Shown here piece after piece: positions 51,493 through 59,941 of a stretch of DNA of 64,000 nt (positions are counted from its first letter, which is position 1; each line of letters opens with the position of its first letter). A program made the position numbers and the translations under genes. The DNA comes from Olivibacter jilunii (GTDB lineage Bacteria; Bacteroidota; Bacteroidia; Sphingobacteriales; Sphingobacteriaceae), in NCBI RefSeq assembly GCF_900607235.1, contig NZ_LR027858.1, forward strand, positions 1-64,000, written 5' to 3'. The notes beneath the pieces were generated by a model. The model was not told where the DNA came from. It made no database searches and was given only the letters and a program-made list of their open reading frames with translations.

Positions 51493-53313
51493 CTAATAAA
51501 GCGGATGTTGCTGTCCTTGTAATCCCGGGTTGTCATCAATCGTTGTGGCATTTAATGGTAAAATTTCCACTTTATTTTTCTCGAGGCCTCGGAACAATCC
51601 TGTTATCCAAGCCGAGGTGGCATCGGTTCTATTCGCGTTAAAGAGCGAAACATTACCATGCATTTCAAGCAAGGTATAGCCTTGAGTGTTTAATTCCTGC
51701 TGCTCAGACGCTGTTGGAGCTTGCGAATAACCGATAAAAGGAACTGCGACGACTGGATCGAGGAAAGATTTAGCTTGCTCTTTTTTATAAGCTCGATATT
51801 TGTCAACATCGGCATATGGCCCTTCACCTTTTGCCAATTGGATGAGTTTCTGCTTCGTTTCACTAAGTGTTTCGTATAAAATACCCCACCTAGCCAAGTC
51901 GGTCCTGCGCCAGCCTTCAAAGCCGAGTTCTAATTTCCGCTCCGAAATAACGGCTTTTTTGAAGTCCTCATAACCACTCGGTGTTGCCCCCATTTTAGCT
52001 CGATCATTGTTAAAAGCTCTTGACCGTACCTTTTCGTACATTTCAACGGCAAGGGCTGTTGGACCATGGTTCAGTTCGTTTTCAGCTTCGGCATACATCA
52101 ACAAGACATCCGAGTAACGCAGTACCGGCCAATTGATATCCCGTTTATTAATAGCTGTTCCAATTTCCGCTTTCCATGTCACCCGAAATTTACCGATGGT
52201 CATACCGGCATAGTTGTTCATCTGCCGGGTATTATCGCTCGCGATGCTATAATTACAAATCGCTACGTCCCTTCTGACATCACCCTCACTAAAATCGAAA
52301 TAGTAAGTTGGCAAAGCTCCCATGGCCGGTTGAGCCTTACCGAACATGCAGTTCGTATGGGCAAACATTCCGTTTGTATAACTAATAGAACCATCATTAC
52401 TATTCGCGCCATACTGACCATATTCAAGCATTGTCTCAACATTATATTGTCCATTTACCAAATCGCGGAATACCGTCTCATAAGCAATTAAATTATTTTC
52501 GCCACGATCTACAATGGCCTTGCAGGCGTCTCGAGCAATCTCGTACAGCTGTGTAATGCGATTGACATCGTCGCGTTGTGCTATCTTAACAGAACCTGGA
52601 GAATACGAATTCAGGTCCCAGCGCAATGAATAACCGGCAGCATACAACGCTACCCGGGCAAGCACTCCATAAGCAGCATTTTTAGTAAAACGCTCCGGCG
52701 TGGCCACCATCCCCTCCCCTTTCCAAGGTAACAGTTCGATCGCTTTTTGAAGATCCTCAATACACCCATCCAAGATGGTGTCGCGACTTACTCTTGACGA
52801 ATTGAAGGTTCCTGCATCCACAACCGGAATTTTGGGATACGGAACATCTCCGAAGAAACGGACCACATTAAGTAGATTCATCGCCCGGATGGCATACGAT
52901 TCACCTAAGAGCATATCCAGTTTGCGCTTTTCCTGCTCATTGGCGGCCTCCATTTGTGGCAGATTTTTAATACATACATTTGCGTACTCGACACCGGCAT
53001 ACATCGCTGTATAAGTAGAAGTAGGAATGTTGGAAGTATTATATACATAATTCGCTACCTGATTTTTTGAATTGGTTTCTCCTTCGGTAGAGAAACATTC
53101 GTCGGTTCCCATACCGAATTGATAATATAATTCACGATTGAAGGTGCTGCTATAGGCACCCAATACCGCCATTTCGGCCCGGGAGACGTTATCAAAAATA
53201 GTTTCACTATCGAATTCTTTTTCGGACGGCATCTCCAGCCATTTCTTACAGGAGCTGCAAAGAACAATTCCCAACAAAAAAATAAGTTTTATATTCATTT
53301 TCATGATTGACAA
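51493..53313 (-). CDS. SusD-like outer-membrane lipoprotein (SusD3)
   Basis: A 606-residue SusD/RagB protein, longer than the other two here by about 100 residues. It has lipobox LCSSC then KKWLEMPSEKEFDSETIFDNVSRAEMAVLGAYSSTF. Helical-repeat landmarks include LLGESYAIRAMNLLNVVRFFGDVPYP, AAYGVLARVALYAAGYSLRWD, WPVLRYSDVLLMYAEAENELNHG, YEKVRSRAF and ERKLELGFEGWRRTDLARWG. The C-terminus ends LLPLNATTIDDNPGL-like. It lies 9 bp after susC3. Its extra length is in the middle region around ligand-facing loops, which suggests a larger or branched ligand (inference). The start could be M1, M4 or M6. Confidence 0.95.
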   Translation of the reverse strand: MSIMKMNIKLIFLLGIVLCSSCKKWLEMPSEKEFDSETIFDNVSRAEMAVLGAYSSTFNRELYYQFGMGTDECFSTEGETNSKNQVANYVYNTSNIPTSTYTAMYAGVEYANVCIKNLPQMEAANEQEKRKLDMLLGESYAIRAMNLLNVVRFFGDVPYPKIPVVDAGTFNSSRVSRDTILDGCIEDLQKAIELLPWKGEGMVATPERFTKNAAYGVLARVALYAAGYSLRWDLNSYSPGSVKIAQRDDVNRITQLYEIARDACKAIVDRGENNLIAYETVFRDLVNGQYNVETMLEYGQYGANSNDGSISYTNGMFAHTNCMFGKAQPAMGALPTYYFDFSEGDVRRDVAICNYSIASDNTRQMNNYAGMTIGKFRVTWKAEIGTAINKRDINWPVLRYSDVLLMYAEAENELNHGPTALAVEMYEKVRSRAFNNDRAKMGATPSGYEDFKKAVISERKLELGFEGWRRTDLARWGILYETLSETKQKLIQLAKGEGPYADVDKYRAYKKEQAKSFLDPVVAVPFIGYSQAPTASEQQELNTQGYTLLEMHGNVSLFNANRTDATSAWITGLFRGLEKNKVEILPLNATTIDDNPGLQGQQHPLY

Positions 53314-53322
53314 GCTTTACGG

Positions 53323-56300
53323 TTAAAAGGTTAAGTTAGCGCCTACGACAATACTTTTTGTTCTTGGATAAGCCGAATTGTCTACGCCTCTGGTGAGAAT
53401 AGACCCGGTAGCTGAAACTTCCGGATCATAGCCCGAATAACCGGTGAATGTATGGATATTATTCAAGGTGCAATAAATTCTTGCATTATTTATGAAGGCT
53501 TTCTGTAACCATGATTTAGGTAAAGTATATCCCAGTGTGATGTTATTGATGCGTAAGAAAGAACCATCTTCGAGGTAGTAATCCAAGGCATCAGTAATAG
53601 CAATATTATTCGGTGAATGCAGACTCCACATCGCTTTTTTATCATGCTGATTAGGATTTAGCTCCGCCAACCGACCCAAATCGCTTGTTTGCATACCAGT
53701 TGCCGGATCAATTAAAGTGAAGCGGTTATTCATGACAGACAGCGAGTTTTGATTGGGCAGATAAGGTCCTATGTAACGCTGGGAGTTCATATTAAAAACT
53801 TGGTTACCGTAACTGAAATTGAGGAATACACTTAAATCAAAACCCTTATAGGCAAAAGTATTATTGATACCGCCGAAATACTTGGGTTCAGGGGTTCCAA
53901 TGACGGTGCGATCATTAGTGGACCAAACCGGGTTACCGTCGGCATCGGTCTCACCACTGAGCGCTACATACTTAACATCCCCTGGCTTTATGGATGAACG
54001 CGCCTTCCCTTTCAAAGAGGCCACACCGTCTTTTAAGGTATAACTGCCATCGCCATTTTGGATAAAATCATCGGTTGTATAAATACCATCGTATTGATAG
54101 CCATAAAACAGTCCGACCGTATTATTGAGCTCCGTCCAGAAATCGACACGAGAGCTCAAATTGGTGCGCATATAATCACGGTCGCCACCGAAGAGTGATA
54201 ATACTTTCGATCGGTTAAAGGAGATATTTAAACTTGTTGTCCACTGAAAGTCGTTTGAACGAACATTCACTGTATTTAGCAGGAACTCAAAGCCTCTATT
54301 TCTGATGGAAGCCACATTTTGATTTTGGCTGGTATAACCCGTAGAAGTGGGTATAGCCACACTAATAAGCAAGTTCTTGGAGATGTTATTATAATAGTCG
54401 GCCGTTAGTGACACCCGATTCTTAAGAATAGAAAAGTCTAAGCCAATATTGGTGGTCTGTGTCTTCTCCCACTGCAAGAGTGGATTACCCAATTTATCTG
54501 TCGGTTTTAATCCATTAACCTCTACATTGTCAATGGCATAAGTGGTGGATTGATACAAAGTGGTATAAGTATTATTCCCGATATCACAATTTCCGGTTGT
54601 CCCATAACCTACCCTGAACTTCAGCTGGTCGAAGAAATCGATGTTCTCCATGAACTGCTCTCGATCAATGTTCCAAGCAGCGGACGCAGAAGGTAAAGTG
54701 CCCCACTGCCGACCGGGCATAAACTTCGATACACCGTCGCGTCGAATCGTGGCCGTTAATAGATAACGATCATCGTAGTTATACATCAAACGGGCAAAGC
54801 CGGAAACCAAGCCATAGCGTGATTTATCAGAAGAAGGACGGTCGATCCTTCCTGCCATACCGACGTCATTCAAGCCGAAATTATTTTCAGGAAATTCATA
54901 ATACGTATTGTTTAACGACATCGACTCCTCATAAGTTGTCTCCTGTCCTAATACCGCATTGAAATTATGTTTATCATACGTTTTTTTCCAAGAAAGGGTA
55001 TTGACGATCTGCCATATAAATTTCTCACTGTTGTTACGACTACCGTAGGGCCCTTTATTATTTTGTGCCGTTCGCGTACGACCATCATCCCAGTAATCAC
55101 TGCGTGTTTGTGTCCATTGGTAGCTTCCAGCGGTACGAAACGTGAAATCCTTAAGAAAATCCACATTCAAGCCCATATTGACTCCCGCTAAACGGGCATA
55201 TTTCGTTTGGGTAACCGCATCATTTGTAATAATCGGATTATAGATATCGTATTGGGAATCCTCTGCCTGCAGCTCTTCTGCTATATCACTTTGGATCAAT
55301 TGTTCGTCCGTAAATCGGATACCACCCGTTGGAGGCTGCAAAACAGACATTTTGAGCATGCCGCCTAAAGAACCACCTCCCTCTGTTTTGGTGGCTTGCA
55401 AGTTTGTGTTGAAATCAAGACTAATCCCTTCGGCCAATCGCTGGTTGAATTTAGCACGGACACTATTTCTTTCATAACCCGTTTTTGCAAGAATTCCATC
55501 CTGCCCGGTGAAGTTATAACTGACCATAAACTTCGTTTTCTCAGAACCACCGTTAATATTAACGTTATGGTTCTGCAAAATAGCTTGATCCCCAAACACT
55601 AAATCCTGCCAATCGATGCCAGCCCGTGACCCATAGTCGCGTGCAATCCGATCGTAAGCTCCGGTATAGAAGTCGCTGCTCGACACATCACCACCAAACA
55701 TGTTCGCCCACTGGCTTTCCTTTCCCGCAAGTGTCTGAAATTCATACTGATATTTCACATACTGTTCTGTGCTCAGTAGATCAAGCTTACTGCTCAGCTT
55801 TTCAAAACTGAAATATGTGTTATAATTTACCTCGGTTTTACCGGATTTACCTGACTTGGTAGTGATTAGAATTACACCATTAGCACCGCGTGCACCATAG
55901 ATGGCGGTGGCTGACGCGTCCTTCAAGACTTCGATCGATTCGATGTCGTTGATATCAACATTACGTAATGCGTTTTCCATTTGAAAGCCATCCACAATAT
56001 ACAAGGGGTTGGTTCCTTGCGTTATGGAAGTCCCGCCGCGGACAGTGATATTAATATCAGCACCAGGTGCCCCACTTTGCGTCACTACATTAACCCCAGC
56101 AACCCTACCGGTAATCGCTTGTGCTGCGTTGGTTACCGGTATATTCCTGATTTCGCTCCCTTTGACCGTACCAACGGCGCCCGTTAAATCCCGTCTTCTC
56201 GCCGTTCCGTAACCAATGACGACCACTTCATCCAAACCTTGACTATCTTCTTCCAATGACACGGTTGATACTCCTTTTGCAGGGACTTCCTTACTGAGGT

Positions 56301-56592
56301 ATCCCATAAAGGAAAAAACCAGCACGGCATCTTCACCGGCTTGTAAGACAAAATTTCCGTCCGCATCGGTAGTAGTTCCTTGCTTTGTGCCTTTGACAAA
56401 GACAGATACACCGGGCAGCGATGCGCCATCCTGACTACTAATTACTTTTCCACGAACAGGTTGTTGCGAAAAAGCGGAGGGCAACAGTGCATAAAACAAA
56501 AGAACAGTAAGTAAACAGTAAGTCCGCAAGGCATTGATGCGCCAAGGTAACTTTAATTGCCCTACATACATTTTAGTAATTTTTCGGTTCAT
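53323..56592 (-). CDS. SusC-like TonB-dependent transporter (SusC3)
   Basis: A 1089-residue importer with signal ending SAFSQ, carboxypeptidase-D-like domain (GKVISSQDGASLPGVSVFVKGTKQG), DEVVVIGYGTARRRDLTGAVG, plug ending AIYGARGANGVILITTKSG, and a barrel ending VVGANLTF. No STN domain. It is closely similar to SusC2 in its first 130 residues, and their upstream regions share a 42-bp element plus the operator, pointing to an old duplication. The cognate SusD3 is 9 bp downstream, and nothing else follows within that transcript before the susC2 promoter, so the pair forms its own unit. Confidence 0.95.
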   Translation of the reverse strand: MNRKITKMYVGQLKLPWRINALRTYCLLTVLLFYALLPSAFSQQPVRGKVISSQDGASLPGVSVFVKGTKQGTTTDADGNFVLQAGEDAVLVFSFMGYLSKEVPAKGVSTVSLEEDSQGLDEVVVIGYGTARRRDLTGAVGTVKGSEIRNIPVTNAAQAITGRVAGVNVVTQSGAPGADINITVRGGTSITQGTNPLYIVDGFQMENALRNVDINDIESIEVLKDASATAIYGARGANGVILITTKSGKSGKTEVNYNTYFSFEKLSSKLDLLSTEQYVKYQYEFQTLAGKESQWANMFGGDVSSSDFYTGAYDRIARDYGSRAGIDWQDLVFGDQAILQNHNVNINGGSEKTKFMVSYNFTGQDGILAKTGYERNSVRAKFNQRLAEGISLDFNTNLQATKTEGGGSLGGMLKMSVLQPPTGGIRFTDEQLIQSDIAEELQAEDSQYDIYNPIITNDAVTQTKYARLAGVNMGLNVDFLKDFTFRTAGSYQWTQTRSDYWDDGRTRTAQNNKGPYGSRNNSEKFIWQIVNTLSWKKTYDKHNFNAVLGQETTYEESMSLNNTYYEFPENNFGLNDVGMAGRIDRPSSDKSRYGLVSGFARLMYNYDDRYLLTATIRRDGVSKFMPGRQWGTLPSASAAWNIDREQFMENIDFFDQLKFRVGYGTTGNCDIGNNTYTTLYQSTTYAIDNVEVNGLKPTDKLGNPLLQWEKTQTTNIGLDFSILKNRVSLTADYYNNISKNLLISVAIPTSTGYTSQNQNVASIRNRGFEFLLNTVNVRSNDFQWTTSLNISFNRSKVLSLFGGDRDYMRTNLSSRVDFWTELNNTVGLFYGYQYDGIYTTDDFIQNGDGSYTLKDGVASLKGKARSSIKPGDVKYVALSGETDADGNPVWSTNDRTVIGTPEPKYFGGINNTFAYKGFDLSVFLNFSYGNQVFNMNSQRYIGPYLPNQNSLSVMNNRFTLIDPATGMQTSDLGRLAELNPNQHDKKAMWSLHSPNNIAITDALDYYLEDGSFLRINNITLGYTLPKSWLQKAFINNARIYCTLNNIHTFTGYSGYDPEVSATGSILTRGVDNSAYPRTKSIVVGANLTF

Positions 56593-56723
56593 AAGTTTAG
56601 TTTATTAGATTACATTAGTTGAATCGGGATATATCCGTTCAATAATTAATTCGCCTAACAAGTAATGCTAAAATCGAATGATATTGGTTAGTTTATGTCG
56701 ATTAGGTATTTGTTAGCTGAGCG

Positions 56724-56768
56724 CAATATTAAAGAGTGAAGAAAGCCTCCGCGTCCTGTAGTGTCCTG
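56724..56768 (-). promoter_or_regulatory. CAGG-N6-CAGG operator plus -7 box, susC3 operon
   Basis: Minus strand: CAGGACACTACAGG (56755-56768), a 23-bp spacer, then TAATATTG (56724-56731). The same box and core as at susC2. Predicted leader about 125 nt. Confidence 0.7.
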
Positions 56769-56820
56769 CTTAAGGAAACCAAGAGCATCAAAAAAGCTGC
56801 TGACATAACAATAAAGCCAC

Positions 56821-56862
56821 TTTTTAACTGTAGGTTAAACTACGCAATCGTTTCCGGAATTG
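56821..56862 (-). promoter_or_regulatory. 42-bp element shared with the susC2 upstream region
   Basis: Partner of 51097-51138, with three differences, all in the centre of the palindromic half. The conserved right half ACTACGCAATCGTTTCCGG is identical. Confidence 0.65.
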
Positions 56863-56981
56863 TTGAATAGTTAAGTTGTTAAATAGTTGAGTAGTTAAGT
56901 AGTATTGCCTTTAGGGGTGCCTCTGCTCACAACTGGCAATTCGCAACCCACAACTAAAAACCGGCAACTAATAACCAATAA

Positions 56982-59852
56982 CTAATCCGTTAGTACATTT
57001 ACCTTCGGCATCTCAAATTGTTTGTTTTCCCCATTCACTTTTGGAGTTCCGAAGTAAAAATAAACCTTTCTTTCGATGAGCTTTCCGGAGAGGTGATTCA
57101 GTTCGCTTTGCGGTCCCAGTCCTTTGGTATCAGTGGTCATATTCAACGCAAGTTTAGTACCAATAGGCGGTATCGCATCCAAAAAAGAGATATCCCCGAC
57201 AGGTAGATCCGGATGTGGCTTTGCGCCGGTTAGTCCGTAAAAATCAAACAGGCGTACATATTGGTCTTCCGTTGGAAAAGACATATAGAACTTACCTTCT
57301 ACGGTGTTCATTTCCATCCAAGTAACATCCGCGTAATAACCCTTAAATTCGGGATAGCGCCAAGGATAACTACCCGTTTGCGTATTATTATTCCGATTCT
57401 TCCAAACACCATACGTAGTGCCTTGCAGCCTGTTTTTCCATACACGGTAGGGACCTTTACCAAGCCACTTTACACCCAAAACAAAATTTTCGGGGTAAGA
57501 AAAGCTGATGCCGGCGAAAGGTTGATCACCACTTAACGCGTAAGCGTAGTCCATTTCGAGCCATCCCGATTTATCCATCTTCCATTTGATATACTTTAAA
57601 TCACCGTTGCATGACGCTTCCACAACAGCAATATGACCTTCCCGGTAATGCTTTACTGATACGGCCTTTGCTTGTCCGCTCACTAAAACAGGCCCGTCTT
57701 TAAAAGAAAGTGCTTTACTATAAGCATTCGCTAAATGCGCCAATAGACCTGTATTTTTATGAATTGAGACCGTTATACCATTGGCCGTTAACTGTATCAG
57801 GCTATCCTTTTCCTGCATGTTAACTGTTCCGTCGATGGGCTCATCAAATTGATGAACCGCGAGTTGCTCATTAGGTTTGATTTTCCATACCCAACGACAG
57901 ATCTCATTCCCTTGGGAGTCGAATGCCGTTAAAGCCAGGGCATCTTCGTTAGACCAATTTGCTGGTAAATCAATAGACAAATGACCGGTTGCTAAAGGTG
58001 CAATAGCGGGAAACCTGCCCTTTCCGCTTGATACAGTGGTAGAGCCTTCACCATTTTGTAAGAGTTTGTCAAAATTTAAGAGTTCCCATTTAAAAGTACA
58101 CTGATTCAGGTTCGTAAAATGATAGCGATTTTCTACTGAAATACGCCCATCAAAATCAGGAGGAAGTTCCTTCCCGTCGATTTTAATAGGTGCATAAATT
58201 TCCCGGATCGCATTCACACTTCCCTCGTGCTCACGATGGGGACCTACTAAACCATCGGGCGCGTTGACGCCATTGACGTCAATCATATTTTGCTCATCTG
58301 TACGAACTAATCCCTCATCCACCAAAGCCCAAAGGAAACCGCCCGCGCCTCTTTTAGCCTTCCAATGCAGCTCCCATATGTCGGCGAGCCCGGCGGCTCC
58401 ACCACCGTCATCTTGTGCATGTAGAAATTCAGTGGGCATATAGATATTCGTATCCGCTAAAATCTTCTGCGTACTGTAATAATCTTCATAATGATTACAA
58501 TCGATCCCATTAAAATCATTGCCAGGACGATGATGCGCGTGAATTACCGGTCTTTTCGACAGGTCGTAATGCCCATATATGGTGTCTAGATCAAAATTAT
58601 GTCCGCCTTCATTCCCATTGCTCCAAAAGATAATGGATGGATGATTTAGGTCGCGCAGAACCATTTCCTTTACCAATTTTGTTCCCACCGGTGTTGCATA
58701 AGCCTTTTGCCAGCCCGCTAATTCATCGATAACATAGAGTCCTAAAGAATCGCAGATATCCAAGAAAGACTGATCGGGCGGATAATGTGAGCAACGAACG
58801 GCGTTCATGTTCATATATTTCATCAGCTTCACATCCTCCAAGTCAATACGAGCATTTACTGATCGTCCCGTTTCGGGCCACCATACATGTCGGTTTACTC
58901 CTTTCATTTTGATCTTCGTCCCATTCAGGTAAATGCCGTTCTGCTTGCGTATTTCAATGGTACGAAAGCCAAATTGCTGCTGCGTTAAGTATACCAACTT
59001 CCCATTTTTATAGAGCTCAGTTCTCGCACGGTAACGGTTAGGGCTTTCGGCGGTCCACAAAGCAGGATTACTCACTTTGGTATTAAAAGACACGACGGAA
59101 TCCCCTTCCCTGGCCAAAGCTTCCAGCATATCCACCGTTTTGCCTCGTTGATCAATAATACTCGCCTTCACTTTCATTTGTGCGGATATTCCTTCAAGGT
59201 GAGCTTGCATACGAAAAGAACCATCAGCCTTTGCGTCAATGGCTACATAGTCAATAAATGATGGCGGTACTATTTCCAGATACACCGGGCGAAAAATTCC
59301 GCCGAGAATCCAGTAATCGGCTAGTCGTTCGGCATTATTAACGGACGGATCCCCGGACATCTTACTAACTGTAACTTCCAATTGGTTTTCCTTTCCGTAG
59401 CGGAGCTTGTCACTTATATCATAACGAAAGCGATAAAAAGCGCCCTGATGGATCGGGCCGGCGGATTGGCCATTTATTTTTACCTCAGCATCGGTCATTA
59501 CCCCTTCAAAGACAATAAATATTTTTTCCCCCTTCCATTGTTCATTAACCGGAAAAGTATGTCGATATACTCCTTTCTCGTCATGAAAGCGAAAGTTTTT
59601 GCCATAGGTAACATAATCCCTTCCATAATTATAATGCCCATACCCCTGTTGTTCCCAATGAGCCGGAACAGCAATTTTTCCCCATTTACCACTCTTCCGT
59701 CCGCCCGAGCACCAAAAGTCCCACTTCACCGTATGTTCATTATCTGTACCGGATAGATACTGAACCCGCTTTTCGACTTCTTGGGAAAAAGCGGTGTACA
59801 GACCAAAGGTCATGAAAATAAAGAGTAAGAAGGTTTTATGTGCGATAAGCAT
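56982..59852 (-). CDS. GH2-family beta-galactosidase-like glycosidase
   Basis: A secreted GH2 enzyme of about 956 aa. It has signal ending TAFSQ, a sugar-binding jelly-roll domain (VPAHWEQQGYGHYNYGRDYVTYG; YRHTFPVNEQWKGEKIFIVFEGVMTDAEVKINGQ), an Ig-like domain, and a TIM barrel. The barrel shows NRHVWWPETG, IIFWSNGNEGG (acid/base Glu, residue 423 of the longest frame) and YMPTEFLHAQDDGGG (nucleophile candidate Glu, 483). A C-terminal small-chain-like beta domain follows. The frame opens at 59876, but the predicted transcription start (about 59883) leaves almost no leader there. The ATG at 59852, with GGAG just upstream, is the better start. It probably removes beta-galactosyl residues of pectin side chains; specificity is inferred. 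Confidence 0.92.
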   Translation of the reverse strand: MLIAHKTFLLFIFMTFGLYTAFSQEVEKRVQYLSGTDNEHTVKWDFWCSGGRKSGKWGKIAVPAHWEQQGYGHYNYGRDYVTYGKNFRFHDEKGVYRHTFPVNEQWKGEKIFIVFEGVMTDAEVKINGQSAGPIHQGAFYRFRYDISDKLRYGKENQLEVTVSKMSGDPSVNNAERLADYWILGGIFRPVYLEIVPPSFIDYVAIDAKADGSFRMQAHLEGISAQMKVKASIIDQRGKTVDMLEALAREGDSVVSFNTKVSNPALWTAESPNRYRARTELYKNGKLVYLTQQQFGFRTIEIRKQNGIYLNGTKIKMKGVNRHVWWPETGRSVNARIDLEDVKLMKYMNMNAVRCSHYPPDQSFLDICDSLGLYVIDELAGWQKAYATPVGTKLVKEMVLRDLNHPSIIFWSNGNEGGHNFDLDTIYGHYDLSKRPVIHAHHRPGNDFNGIDCNHYEDYYSTQKILADTNIYMPTEFLHAQDDGGGAAGLADIWELHWKAKRGAGGFLWALVDEGLVRTDEQNMIDVNGVNAPDGLVGPHREHEGSVNAIREIYAPIKIDGKELPPDFDGRISVENRYHFTNLNQCTFKWELLNFDKLLQNGEGSTTVSSGKGRFPAIAPLATGHLSIDLPANWSNEDALALTAFDSQGNEICRWVWKIKPNEQLAVHQFDEPIDGTVNMQEKDSLIQLTANGITVSIHKNTGLLAHLANAYSKALSFKDGPVLVSGQAKAVSVKHYREGHIAVVEASCNGDLKYIKWKMDKSGWLEMDYAYALSGDQPFAGISFSYPENFVLGVKWLGKGPYRVWKNRLQGTTYGVWKNRNNNTQTGSYPWRYPEFKGYYADVTWMEMNTVEGKFYMSFPTEDQYVRLFDFYGLTGAKPHPDLPVGDISFLDAIPPIGTKLALNMTTDTKGLGPQSELNHLSGKLIERKVYFYFGTPKVNGENKQFEMPKVNVLTD

Positions 59853-59889
59853 GCTCCGGCATTTATTTATAAGCATTGTTTATATACGT

Positions 59890-59934
59890 TAAAAATAAAA
59901 GAATGAGGTTAAAAGACTATCCTGACGCGTCCTG
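59890..59934 (-). promoter_or_regulatory. CAGG-N6-CAGG operator plus -7-like box, GH2 gene
   Basis: Minus strand: CAGGACGCGTCAGG (59921-59934), a 23-bp spacer, then TATTTTTA (59890-59897). It overlaps almost the whole 65-bp gap to the next gene, showing that GH2 has its own start site even though it closely follows the GH78-like gene. Confidence 0.62.
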
Positions 59935-59941
59935 CCACCAT

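Larger units (their letters stand above)
56593..56981. other. Intergenic region upstream of susC3
   Basis: 389 bp without a gene. It holds the operator (56724-56768), the 42-bp shared element (56821-56862), a GTTGAATAGTTAAGTTG word-like stretch (about 56862-56900) and a CAACTAATAACCAATAACTA-type stretch just before the GH2 stop. No terminator for GH2 was recognised. Confidence 0.6.
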
